Positions 47,401 to 59,700 of a stretch of 64,000 bases of DNA are shown here, one piece after another. The notes beneath the pieces were generated by a model. It was not told the DNA's origin, searched no databases, and was given only the letters and a program-made list of their open reading frames with translations. Every line of letters begins with the position of its first letter. Positions within the stretch are counted from its first letter, which is position 1. Made by a program: the position numbers and the translations under genes. The stretch comes from Siderastrea siderea (Eukaryota; Cnidaria; Anthozoa; Scleractinia; Rhizangiidae), in NCBI GenBank assembly GCA_964030785.1, contig OZ034971.1:40430304-40494303 (forward strand), in the 5' to 3' direction.

Positions 47401-47771
47401 CCGGGGGGGGGGGACTCCCATATGAAAGTGACGGGGATGCTCGTCGTCTCGCTTAGGGGTGTAAATTGCAGATTTTGGTCTCGCTTAGGGTTTCCAGGAC
47501 GGAAAGCCAACATTTTTACCCATACAGGTATCGCTTAGCTTTGTGTGTAAAGAAATATCTATATGAAAAAACCAAACGCCGTCAATTTTTAGCGTCAATC
47601 TTTAGCGCATTTCAAATCACTGTAACTTTTATTTGGTTGTCTGTTTTAGCATGGTCTCCTTTAGGGAGTCTGAGCCACGCCCAGTTTGGTCTCCTTTAGG
47701 GGTTTAATTCTAATTTTCCGACGAGCATCCCCGTCACTTTCATATCGGAGTCCCCCCCCCCCCCCGGGGGG
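47401..47771. mobile_element. G-tract-ended MITE, about 370 bp
   Basis: The left arm, a G run plus ACTCCCATATGAAAGTGACG and GGGATGCTCGTCG, is mirrored at the right by CGACGAGCATCCCCGTCACT and a C run. Flanks share TACAAT on both sides, a possible 6-bp target duplication. Internal GGTCTC.CTTAGGG motifs repeat. Confidence 0.78.
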
Positions 47772-47873
47772 CTACAATGTAGATTATGTTATCCAAATTC
47801 AAGTGATGTTATGTTACAAGACACTGCAAAAACAACAAAGGACTTTTCGATGATTTTTGATAGGGAGATCTGG

Positions 47874-48150
47874 TTAAGATAAGATAAGATAAGATAAGAC
47901 TGATAAGATAAGATAAGATAAGACTGATAAGATAAGATAAGATAAGATAAGATAAGAGAAGAGAAGAGAAGAGAAGAGAAAAGAAAACAAGAGAAGAAAA
48001 GAGAAGAGAAGAGAAGAGAAGAGAAGAGAAGAGAAGAGAAGAGAAGAGAAGAGAAGAGAAGAGAAGAGAAGAGAAGACAAGACAAGAGAAGACAAGAGAA
48101 GAGAAGACAAGAAAAGAGAACAGAACAGAACAGAAGAGAACAGAACAGGA
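47874..48150. repeat. GATAA / GAGAA / GACAA microsatellite
   Basis: About 275 bp of five-base repeats shift from GATAA to GAGAA to GACAA/GAACA. Ser/Leu/Phe-rich minus-strand frames up to 146 codons come from this repeat and are not genes. Confidence 0.95.
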
Positions 48151-48164
48151 AGAGAGGATAACGT

Positions 48165-49125
48165 CGAGCGAGTATAAGGGTTCGATGGTTAAGTTCAAGG
48201 CTTGGTCACTATATTGTATCGTGTCCTTAGACAAGAATCTTTTCCACATTGTCTCTCTCTACCCAGGTGTACAGATGGGTCGGGACATTAGGCGACAGGT
48301 CGCAACGACAATTACTCCCGCCAATTATTTATGCCCAATTTCATGATAAACACGCTGTCGCTTAGCGCGATCCCAACCCTGCGACCTGACGCGCGAATTC
48401 AAACATGCTTGTTTTCTTGCGTTAGGTCGCGGGAACAAAATAATTCCAGTTTTCAATGTGGCCTCGCGTACACTGTTCAAGCGACCTGTCCAGCGACAGC
48501 AACGACATAAACAAAACCAATGGGAAACGTTATTTATTCATGTTTACGTCATGTAGGCGTATTTTCCTTCTGTACTGAAATTAAGACCGATTATGTTTAC
48601 CAGCTTAATCTGTGATAAGTAATGTATTCAGAAAAACTAGGGGTATCTTCCACTGCCAACTCTTTAAATACGGTGTACTGAATAAGCACCTTTTTTTCTC
48701 TTCTCGACAGCAACTGTCGTGTCTACCGTTTTTGTCAACACTTGTATTCATTCATATCTTCATCAAGAATCAACATCATCACAGAAAACCAGGAGCCTTC
48801 TATTTTCTTCGCCACGGCGGCCTCGATCTTTTCTCGCATTTAAAAACTAGTTTCCAGACACCTACCCTCATCGTAGACGGGGCACTATGACTGCGACAAG
48901 TCTCCTGGCGTGCACTGTGTAGGAGTCTTGTCCCAGTGACATGTCACCCTAGCAGTGCAAATGCACGAGGCAGCTTATCACAGCGACCTGTCCCTGCGAC
49001 TTGTCGCGCAGTGTGTCCCGATCGGACCTTAAGGAAATCCTAATAGTTCAGCTGAGGGTGACTATACAATGGCCTTGCCTCCCACCCAGGGGGAGTAGCG
49101 GTGCTTCTGTAGAAGCCGGAGTTGA
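48165..49125 (+). mobile_element. SINE copy split by a ~740-bp insertion
   Basis: The left SINE part, about 48165-48280, has TGTATCGTGTCCTTAGACAA and CCAGGTGTACAGATGGG. The right part, about 49022-49125, has AAATCCTAATAGTTCAGCTG and CCCAGGGGGAGTAGCGGTGC. In the 3.6-kb copy these two parts are joined. The intruder, 48281-49020, starts CGGGACA and ends TGTCCCG, with GCGACAGGTCGC-like subterminal repeats. Confidence 0.65.
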
Positions 49126-50595
49126 GCACTGTCCTTGAAAAGCCTTATGGCTTCACTCCAGTTGGACGCAAGACTGTACCGTGACCTTACGGTAGTATTC
49201 ACAGTATCTTGTCACTTAAAATTCTTATCTGAATACACTCTTTTTTTAGAGCTAGCCAAAACAACCGTTGTTGGCATCTCAGAGCACACCCTGAACCTTA
49301 GCTTATGTTGCGTGTTGCTACTTGAATTCTCTCTGCGAAGCATTTTTGTCCATGATAATTTTTGGAAGCAGTCAAAGCTGTCTCGTGCTAGATTTTTGTG
49401 ACGCTCGTATGGTATGAAAAAATTTAAAACGCATTTTGAACTGAAACTGTTAGGTGCACTACAGTATACGGTAAAGATCTAAAGAAGTTCACTTTGCTAA
49501 GCCGGTTATCTTTCATGGAAAACGTGGAGGTGGTATGCCTTGTAAGGATGATTGTTTAGTACAATACTTTTTCTCTTCTAAAAAAATGAAACTTTAAGTT
49601 TAGAGCTGAAATGATTACATTGTGTGGAATAACTACACAACACAACAATAAGATCAGCTACAAAGTGTTGATTATCTTCAGTCGAAACCCTGATGGGTTT
49701 CAAATATATATTATTGGAAGAAAAGTTGCTGATTAAATAAAAATTCAGTCAAAAGAAAGTTATCAATAATAAGGAAACAATAGGAGAAACAGTAATCTGC
49801 TTTATTCTATTCACTCTACGACCAGCTGAACGACCAAACATTTCTTTTTGCTTTGTACATTACTATGTATGTAGTCATAAAAATACTGAGTCTGAACCCT
49901 TCACGCTATTAGCTACAACCCCCGGACGGGTTTCCACCCCATTGACATTCTGTGGCATGCAAAGGTGAATTTTCCAAGACATTTTTTGCGGCCCCCAAAT
50001 TTCCCGCTTTTCGTGATTTTCATTTTTTTTTTCGGAAATAACAAAATTTATTGAACACATACCTAATTTGACTCCAGTATGGAAAATATCGTAAAACGGT
50101 CTTCACAGTGGTCTTCATCGGTTCCGAGGGATTACAATTGTTGGCTATAAGTCCCGCTATAAGCATTCAAAAAAATTGCTTGATTTGCGGATAAAAACCG
50201 AGGTTTTCTTCTTGTAATGCCACGGTATATAATATGCCAGATCGAGCGTCAATATTTTAATTTCATAATTATTTCACAACAAAGCTACAAAAACACTTGT
50301 ATTTTCGTACGTTCCAATATACGCAGGTGGTACGTTTCAATCCTCTGAAAAATGAAATAATTTGGTAGTCTTTCAGTTCCTATGAATAAAATCCCTTTCC
50401 AACCGTGGACCGCTAAAAATAGGGACCGATTACGCTGTCAACATTTGACTTCCCTTGGACGTCTCAAATGAACAGTTTTAAAAATAGTTTTTAGAGTTGG
50501 TTCACTAACTAGCATGCTGTTGTGCTGTTATATAACACAACTTGTTTACAGTTTTAAGGAAACAAAAGCTCAGAATGGCGAGGTTTCCTTGTGCC

Positions 50596-52218
50596 TCAAT
50601 GGATAACCACCTTACTAAGGACTCCAGGCATTTTACTATGAACAACAGCAGCAACACGTCCTTCCATGGTCACAGTAATACCAGCAAAGGAAGATACCCA
50701 TTTTCCACTGTGTTGGATTTCTCGTCCAAACTCTCCATCTTTGGTGTATACCAGCACGCGTAGGTTCTCGTTCCCTTCCTCTTTACCAGCTACAAGGATA
50801 CGTTCACTAGGCCAGTGAAACGCGACGTCAAGAAACAGATAATACCTTTCCACTTTCAAACTAAATTTGAAAAGATGTTCTCCTTGTTCGTTGAAGACGT
50901 GGACGTAGGAAAAATATGTAGCCACTACCACAACACGGCCGTCATTTGCAGCTGTGATGCCTTCTGCGTGTTTGATTCGTTCTTCTCCAAAACTGACAAC
51001 AAAATGGCCATCAGAGTCGTACACGTCAACGAGTTCATTCCCACTCCTTCTTCCCAATACCAGCACCTTGCTGTTATCGTTAACTGCCAGATTCCAGCCT
51101 TTGAACCTTTCCCTCAGAGTAAACGTACGGTGGAGGTCATTGGACTCACCAGACAAGTACACGGCATACGCTTCGCCTCGGGGCATTTTCCGTCTAATCA
51201 GCACATAGATATTGTTGTTCCTATCAGTGGCGACGTTTTGAATGTCTAAACTCATGTGGCTGGGTTCATTTGAGAGACTGAATGACTTCACAAACGCACC
51301 ACGGCTGTCAAAGACCTTCACATTACGGTCCTTGTTATCTCCTACAATTAATTGTCCGCGTGTGTTTGTAGCGATCCCACGCGGATTCTTAAGCTTGTGC
51401 TCGTGCTCACCGTCCTGACCAATTGACCATGACGTTACCCATGAGTGCACTTGTGTGACTCTTGCGTCACGCAGCGGATCAATATATTCTTTCCCATTGT
51501 CAACACAAGGCCAGTTCAAGAGGTCCAAGCATGTGCCGACCATGAACGCGACATCGTAGATTACTCGATTTACATTACATACAGTTGAAATAAAGTTCTT
51601 CCTTTCGCCTTCACTAAACAGACCTTCGGGTTGGCCTTTCTTGTGCCCGACAATAAAGCTGTTTTGAACAGCACGCATGCAATGAAGCTCTCCCAAGCAC
51701 AATCTACAAGCATCTCATGCATCCTCGGGACGTTCTAGTTTCTCGAGTATTGTAGCTGCAACGCGAAGAACCATTGCCTGAATGCGATCTGACGTGCTCA
51801 GAGCTTCATTATTAAATGCCTCTGTGGCTTTCAGGCTGGCTTCCTTAAATCTCTCTTGAGCATCAAACAGAACACTCTGATAGGCACCTTCCAACAGTTT
51901 CTCGTCTGCAGAAACAGTACTCCCAGCCTCTAAATTTGTAGCTTGTGGTGTTATTGTACCATCCTCGGTACTGCTTGTCTTGTTTAGCAGCTTAAAAAGA
52001 TAATCCACTCCTTCCTTGAAAAAATAAACGCTCGTCCTTAAGTCTTCTCTTGCCTCAAGTCCGTCCAACTGCGACTTCATGTCGTCCATTTCACGCAAGA
52101 GCGATTCGCATTTGTGAAACGTTCGATCACGTTTTTGATTCTCTGCTGCTTTATCTCCACCATTATTGACAAAAAGGCCAAGAGTGGCTTTGAATACGTC
52201 TGTCAAAGTCGAAGGCAT
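50596..52218 (-). pseudogene. NHL-repeat protein gene, single exon, interrupted by in-frame TGA
   Basis: One continuous frame of about 540 codons is broken by a single TGA at 51717-51715. Upstream, 167 codons from MPSTLTDVFKATLG to KLERPEDA form a helical region. After the stop the same frame continues DACRLCLGELHCMRAVQNSF and then an NHL-type beta-propeller. NHL-like units are KNPRGIATNTRGQLIVGDNK, LAVNDNSKVLVLGRRS, GITAANDGRVVVVA and GITVTMEGRVAAVVH. Such propellers bind RNA or protein. There is no RING or B-box, so a TRIM E3 role is not supported. Function is unknown. Good preservation either side suggests a young nonsense allele, a read error or readthrough. Confidence 0.75.
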
Positions 52219-52640
52219 AATCTAGCGACCAAACGGGCGACAAAAGAAGACGAACAACTGTTGAGGTAGTTTGGTGTTACTTCCAATCTTGTGTAACATT
52301 ACGTCATGCTCTATTGTCACTGATAATAGCACATATCGCTAGAGCTGCCCAGATGACAGCTCGAGGTAACTAGAGTCAACTGTAAATAGTCATTCCTCTT
52401 GAGACCTTCGAAACTGCTGATCGTTGAACTGCAATTTCGACATATCCGGCTTTGCATGTATTAAAACAATTCATGAGAGTTGAAAGTTGTAAAAGCACCG
52501 CGATCGGCGTGGATTTTTAAATGGAAATATTTTGTCACGAAATGATAGTCACGCCCTTGTTTGCGCGAAGAGGGAATGGGGAGGGCTAGGGGCCAGAGTG
52601 AAAAGTATGGCTATTTTAAAAATTTGGATAGTCCGTGAAC
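52219..52640. other. Upstream flank of the NHL gene
   Basis: This is the presumed promoter and 5' flank of the minus-strand NHL gene, whose ATG is at 52218. I see no clear TATA box or binding site. Confidence 0.4.
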
Positions 52641-52733
52641 TAGCTTGCGCCGCAGACGGAATATGACCACCGGTAATAACCGACGTTCATAGGTTATTAG
52701 CAGAGGGTTAGATTACGTCTGCAACGCAGACTA
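52641..52733. mobile_element. 93-bp Mutator-like mini element, perfect 9-bp TSD
   Basis: The ends, TAGCTTGCGCCGCAGACGGA and (from the other side) TAGTCTGCGTTGCAGACGTA, share the terminal pattern of the elements at 7741 and 60881. Flanking TCCGTGAAC is duplicated exactly at 52632-52640 and 52734-52742. With only 93 bp it has no coding capacity and must be mobilised in trans. Confidence 0.8.
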
Positions 52734-52742
52734 TCCGTGAAC

Positions 52743-55700
52743 CAGTGCACGTGAAAATCGGATTGGATGGGAAATGTAAACTCGTCGACCAAATACCAGA
52801 TCACCTTTCTCATTTCTTCCAAAGGAAAACTTTTCTTTACTTGTGAAAAAGCAAAAATGATGACCACCATAGAAGAGAACATCGATCAAGCTGTTAATCG
52901 AAAAGTTATTCTAAGAGAAAGAAAGACGGGAAAAAGTTTAAAACTATCACATGTACAATCTTCGCCATGGCAAAAGGACAATGTGCTCAGAGAACACTTG
53001 AGTGGTTGTTATTTCTCCATTGAGGAGCATTGTCGCATACCAAATAACCGAAATGGTGTCATTAAACTGGAGAACGGTTGAATTGTCGGGCGAAAATATG
53101 GCGACCCACCCGGCAGTTTGTATATCGAAGGCAAGAAAGAGCTCTGTAGAAGTCATTCTCGATTAATTTAATAAAGGAAAGCAACACTCAATGTATGCAA
53201 TTTCTTTATTAAAGAATTTCCCTTGTAAATTCTGTTTTCTATCAAACTGCAAAATACTAAAATTTTAAAAGTACCTATAAAAGATTATACTACTACCTGC
53301 AGTCAGAAATAGATAGCTTTTGTCAAGTCTAATTGGTCTTTCACTGAACAAATTGTTAGCGTAATGTGCTGTTGCTCCGGGCTCGAGCTTCTTGCAGAGG
53401 GCAAGTTGGCGTACTGTTGAAATATTGTCTACGTGCTTCCGTAACGTTTCCAGGTGCTTCTTTTACTAACAGATTCATGTGGATTAAGTGTCTTTGGTAT
53501 GTGTTCCGAAACTGCTGCATCAGAACCCACGACATCCCCTTTAAGGTCCTTTAAGCAAACTGCAGAAATTGCAAGTATCTTAGTATGTGTTTGAAGGGGA
53601 AATAGGCATTGGCGATAAACTTATCAGATCGTGTAATGTGTACTCTAAACTTCCGTAAATACTTTCCCTGCAAGGATTTTGCTAATTTGCGGTTTCACTG
53701 AATAGAGCTCCAAGAAACAAACAGAGTAATTATAACATGCCCCGCGGAAATGACTTTGTCTCAGAGCGGAAAATATATCACAGCTATCACAGAGATGAAC
53801 ATTCCGAATATTTCTTTTCAAGGGTCGGCTCACAAACAGCGATAAGTACGTTCTATTAACTTCCAGTTAAACTTTTACCGAGTGATACATAACTGCCAAG
53901 TTTTGAAAATCTTGTCAAACGTGATTTACATCTACAGTGAAGAAGTCAGCAAAGTCGAAAGAGACTCTCACGACTGTAAGTAAACAGCACTTTTTTAATT
54001 AACCTCTTGATGTTACGCTGTTGCGTGCAATATGGTCTTGTTGTGTATGCGTTTATTATAATATATCTTACTTGGACCTGTATTCTCCGATCTGTATTTG
54101 AAAGATCTCTGGCCGAAAACATGACAAGAATTTCAATATTACAGAGAATTTTCAGGGTTTCTGGTATCGAGTTGATGGCACGAAGCGCCTTCCAGGGGTG
54201 ATTTGGTGATTTTAGTTTTTGATCTTGATTGAACAGAGTATGGTTTGCCAGGGGGTTAAACGTTGAGGAATTAGGTCCCAAAAAGGGATATGGAACATTT
54301 AAATTTCCATCTGACGCAGGTCCCGTGGCTTTCGAGTTCTCGGCTCCAAAGCCCGCCTCAAATTCCGAAGGAAAAACCACAATTTAAGGAGTGCCGCACG
54401 ATCATAGGTATAGGGCGTTCGGTAGAGATCTGAAGGTCAGTTTTTGTAAGCTATTCAGCTCTAAATTCATCTTAGTAGTTGTAAACTAGCTCCTTAACAC
54501 CGGTGATTCTTTCACAAACAAATGAACAGTAAAAGAGAGCTTTACAGTGGCGGTGTTACTCATTATGCATACGTCACACACCTCGAACACATCACAGGCG
54601 TACCACCTTTGTTTGTGTGGTGTGTGTGTGTGTGCATTTAAATGGTTCTGTCGGTTATCAGATTAGCCTTATGGAACGCAATGCTAAGAGCTTTTCCGTC
54701 TAATTAAAATGAAATAAAACCGGGCGAGAGTGGTCTTACAGAGATGAAATTTGACAAACATCTAGGTGCAATTACCAGTACGGTTTACAACACAAGAAAT
54801 TTAAATAATAAATCATTAAATGAATAGATAAATAAATAAATAAATAAATATATAAATAAATAAATAAATAAAGAAAAACATTTATATAACGTCAAAACCA
54901 TTAATTGCCCATGGCGCTTTACACTAGAAAATTATTCAAAGGAGTAAAAAGCTTTAATGGAGTCACTGGATCTTAATTCTAATGGGAGAGTGAATTTGGC
55001 GCCGCCACCGCAAAAAGCACGCTCCCCATGCTGTCGTGTATAGAAGACGCTGGGTAATGAGAAATGCTATTGGGTTACTACCGTGTGGAACTACATTTTT
55101 GCAGGTTCTATTGTATGCGGTTTTTTTGAAGATCCGCAAAAAAAAGTTCCCGCGAAAAAAATTTCCCGCAAAAATTTACTCCACGGTCGAAATTATATAC
55201 GAGACATCGCCTTTGACATGTAATGTAAAATCAGGTTGGTGACCTCACCATTTACTTAAACCGTCTATTTCGTTCAGAAACAAAACGAAATTATAGAAAC
55301 AAAACATTCAGAAATAAAACGATGAACTTGCAGTTGGTACACTACAAGTATTGAACTGTTACAAAGCTTTAAAGAAAACGATCGTCTGAAGGTACCCAGT
55401 TGATTAACTAATTAACGTTTTATGCCACCTGCATGTTGTTCACCTGTATTCGATTGTTTGTACTCAAAAAACGAGAATGTTATAATTCTAAATAGAAGGC
55501 GACTTCCTAACTGAAAATAGCAAAAATTAATATTAATTCCCAGTACGAAAACCAGTTTTTCCCAATCGCAAAAATTAGTTCCCACAAAGCACAAAAATCG
55601 CCCATTCGCAAAATTAAACTCCCGAACAAATTTAGTGCTTAACGGTAACACAAATGGACTTTTCCCTTAAAAGAAACATTTTTCCCCTCTTGTTCGTGCA

Positions 55701-56785
55701 ACTTCTCTACACGCAGAAATATGACCTGATAGCCTGTTAGTAGGGAACCAACCAGATCACGCGCTTTCTTGATCATTTCCAGGGGCTATCTTGATAAAAA
55801 AAAGGGGATTGTGTTGAGGATTGGCTTGATCATGAAGAACGTTTTTGTCTTTCTCGTTTGTCTTTTTCTTCCTGTCCTCTGAATAACGGCTTTCCAGTTC
55901 TCAGTACTTGCGTACCGCCATGCTAACAAGCCATTTTAAAATAAACAATTCCATCAAATAAAATTTCAACAGAAAGGGGGATTTGCGACAGTAACTTGGG
56001 TAGATTTTCTGCCTCACGAGAGTCGCAATTCATGTTTCCGCCCTTACACGGCCTGGGTAACGGCTCCTCATAGTTGGTAGTCTCCAATCCCGATGGCACT
56101 TAGAAGAATGATTGAAACAAAAAGCAAGAAACACGAAACTCTGCGTGAAGACCTTGAGCTATTATACAAAACAGCTCAAAGTAAACTCAAGGTAGTCCGG
56201 CTTGGTTTCCAACCTTGACACCCTCATCAGTCTTTACGAGTGGAAAGAATCAGTACAGTTCGTCTCAGGTTTTTGTTTTTGAAAACAGCATTTTTTTGAT
56301 CGACAAATACATTGTCAGGGCCATTAAAATCATGACAGTGCGCAAAATCAGAGCTGGCACTTACACTATGTTCCATAGCACTGTGGCGCTCTGCTTTCAA
56401 AACTACTTCTTTTACACCAGTCAGGAACTTCCTCACAGTCTGTTTGGCATCAACTGAGCCGCAATGTTTTTTTTTTTCTATATGCTGTATAATTAGAGAA
56501 AAACAGAGAGCTAGCATTGGTCCACTTGTGGCGATGCCTAATCGTACTTTTTATTTAACGCAACTACTCACTCGGCTTCCCGGCCGGAAAAAAGACGATT
56601 TAATGCACTGCAGAAATAAACTCAGAATGTTCCATTTAAGCTTCCACACCTTGCATGGTGACTAACGCAGTGCCTACTAAATACGATATTTACTTCTTCC
56701 AGCTTCGTGAGTCCTTTCAGTGTCACAGTTAATTTTTATAGCTAGAATTATGAATAAGACAGCGGTAAAATTTTTCCTTAGGGAA
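52743..56785. other. Intergenic stretch without a recognised gene
   Basis: This lies between the NHL and TTC4-like genes. It contains an AAAT microsatellite (54827-54875), a TG run (about 54617-54634) and one dispersed element. Two open frames could be exons but match nothing I know: plus 52767-53081 (104 codons) and minus 53946-54380 (144 codons, Pro/Asn-rich, NVPYPFLGPNSSTFNPLANH). I would not call either a gene without transcript support. Confidence 0.45.
54880..55050. repeat. Dispersed element with CCATGGCGCTTTACA core, copy 2
   Basis: Parallels 31370-31680: GCCCATGGCGCTTTACAC, then about 100 bp later GTGAATTTGGCGCCGCC and AAAAAGCACGCTCCCC. Confidence 0.45.
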
Positions 56786-59700
56786 ATGTCAATGTTGATG
56801 GCGAGCAATCCATCCGACGCTGAAACGTCGAGTGACGACATATCTCCTGGCTCTCAAACACTGACGTTTGATGACGACGCATTAAAAGGTACGAGAAGAC
56901 AAAACATGAAATGTCAAAAGCAAGTTGAGGAAGCCAAAGCCAGTCTGGCCTTTTACTAGCCCTATAGCAAGACTGAACAGCTGTGAAGGTTTTATTGGGA
57001 AAAATAAAGAAAGGGGAAAAAAGGCAAAAGAAAAATCGACAGAAGCAATTTTAGAAAAACAACAACTGCAATACAATCCTTCTTCTCTTTTTCTTTTTAA
57101 TCTTTCTTTCTTTTATTTGATACTTTTAAATTACATCCTAGATAACTAATATCACAACTTCAAGCATCACAAAATGTATAGTAAAATCTTTATACTCTTA
57201 ATCCTCCAGATAAAGATTTAATGACATTAAACCGTGCTATGTTTTTTTTTTAAAGCCAAGGCAGAAGTTTACCTCCACGAAGGTGACAGTGAATACGAAA
57301 AAGATGAATTTTACAATGCCATTGACTGCTACACTAGAGGAATCAAAGCCGGTTGTAGGGATAAAAGTCTTAACGCCACATTGTTCACAAACAGAGCCAC
57401 TGTCCATCTCTATATGGGTGAGAAATTAATTTGTTCGCAGTGTGTAGAATGTTTAGAGAGGATTAATCAAAAGTGGCAAACAGCTAACCCAGTAAGTCAC
57501 TAAGGTAATTTAACTTAAACTATCGTGGGAGCTCCGTCCTTGCAAACTTTTTCCTTTACGTGTAAACTTCGCAAAGTTACTGGATGTGGAGTTGAATAAT
57601 ATTTCTTTGCAACAACACGTATGACTATAGATAAAATGTAGGTAACAATAGGCCTGGATAACATGTTACGCCACGTAACATTTTTATCCAGGCCTAGATA
57701 GATAATGTTCAACAAGGCAAACACAAATTGGCGATCACATAGCGATCAGGAGGTTTGGTTGTACAGATCGACACAAACAAGGTTCCGCAAACTGTCACGC
57801 TTAGATGTCTTAGCCTGGCCTATCCAGGCCTAGATAGATAATGTCTCTATTAATATGTTCAACAAGGCAGACACAAATTGGCGATCACATAGCGATCAGG
57901 AGGTTTGGTTGCACAGATCGACACAAACAAGTTTCCGCAAACTGTCACGCTTAGATGCCTTAGCCTGGCCCTTAAGGAAAGCACATTTGATGCAAATGTC
58001 ATAAAAATCGCTGCATTGTCCGCCCGGAAGTATAAGTACATTTTTGAATAGGACATTTGCATGATGGCGTCTTTTGACTACAGCTACCAGAATCCTTCAC
58101 GTTGGTGTTTTCTGTTGCAAATTTGGGCCTTTGTTTGTTCAACCTCACTGGGATTACGAAATTTAATAAGAAAGGAGACACGAATTGAATTCTGGTAGTT
58201 GTAGTCAAATGCCGCCATCGTGCAAATGTCCTATCGCAAAGACACTTGTATCAGTGACTTGGCTGACGAAAAAAGAAATGCATCGTAAAGGAAAAGGTAA
58301 TTTAAGTATGTGTAGGTGAGATCTAGCTAAATAGTTATCTCAAATTACTGTAAAGCTTTGCGCAATCTCAGAGTGTTTGGGTTTTTGTTTGGCTTGGAAA
58401 CTTTGAATAAGAGAATTGCTGAAAAACATATTTTCCTTGAAAGGGGATTATTACGCGGCCCTAAGTGACGCTAAGACAGCAAAGAAATTACAGCCAACGT
58501 ACATGAAGGCAATAGAGAGAGGTAAAGTTTAATACACTTTTACTACTTGTTAATTTCAAAATTCATCCAGTTGATCAGGAATGAACCCACGAGACCAGAC
58601 AGGCATGGCACAAGCCATCTCACTTATTTCTTCGAAACTCTCACAGGTACACAGGCTATCAAGCTGGAGGCTGAGGTGGATAACGCAAACCGAGGCCTTG
58701 ATAATTCTCGCTATCATGCGAAAACTGAATGTAGTAATTATTTTACTATGCACCCACTAATGAGCGTTTGTAAAGACAAGAGCGCGCACAAGAAACTAAA
58801 CACCCAACAAAATATCAACTAGTTAACAACTTTATTGTTAAACTTACAACCTTTTTCTCACTGTAAAAGTTTCCAGTTTTACAAAACCCAGTCTAATACA
58901 CTTGTTTCAAACTCAAAATTGATGACCGAATACAATTCAGTCCATTCTGGTTCATTGTGGGTATAAACTATTGTCTCTAGGAATGACGTAACGAAAATAG
59001 TGCCAGTCGTAATAAACAGTGTGCTTGTAACCAACCAAAATTGAGGTAGTGACCGCAGTGTACAATAATGAGAATTACACGTTAGTCACATGACGCCGTT
59101 TTTTTTCCAGGAGCGAGTGCCTGTGTGGAGTTGAATTTGTTTCGAGAAGCCATCATCTGGTGCGATGAGGGATTAGCAGTATCCTTTGATTTGTTTGACT
59201 AGTAAAATATATTCTGCGAGTTAATAAAATCGGTCATCAAGTTCTAAAGTAGAAAAAGTGACCACCTTGAAACTGAGAAAGCGCATACCAAAAACAAAAC
59301 AAAAAAAACAAAAAAAGAGAGAAAAATGATTACCAACTAAGAATACAAATAAGAACGATAGCACGCACGCAAATACACACAATCTTCATACAGACTTTCG
59401 CTGCGTAGGGAAAGGTCAAATGCCCTCAGAATTTAGTTCCCAAGCAAACATTGTCCTGCTTTATAAAGTGGCATGGTTGCTTTTGGTCAGTGTCACTGCT
59501 AACTAGGTAAAATGTGCTAAATTAGTAACTTGTTTTGCTAGGGTAACAACTAAAAGTAGCACTCAGTCTTTTAGCATGAACCGTACACCTTGTAAAGTCA
59601 TAGCTTGTCTTTTAAGAAGGTGTGACAAATACCATTTCAGATGAAACTCGAGGTGCTTACTGATATAAACCAGTGATTTACTGCAGTTTCGCTTTCACAT

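Larger units (their letters stand above)
44546..50595. other. Promoter flank of RhoGAP gene, then repeat-filled intergenic DNA
   Basis: Sequence just above 44545 should hold the RhoGAP promoter and 5' UTR, but I cannot place a TATA box or initiator. Beyond 45.3 kb are a GGGATACGGGAT minisatellite, a GAAA microsatellite, a LINE 3' fragment, two foldback elements, a long GATAA/GAGAA microsatellite and a split SINE. From 49.1 to 50.6 kb I see only AT-rich, unannotatable sequence, part of which may be 3' UTR of the NHL gene. Confidence 0.5.

Noticed and set aside
47789..48249. Minus-strand Ser/Leu/Phe-rich frames up to 146 codons
   Set aside because: They are translations of the GATAA/GAGAA microsatellite.
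51715..51717. Selenocysteine codon in the NHL gene
   Set aside because: Nothing about the position suggests a redox site, and I did not identify a SECIS hairpin; kept only as the least likely option.
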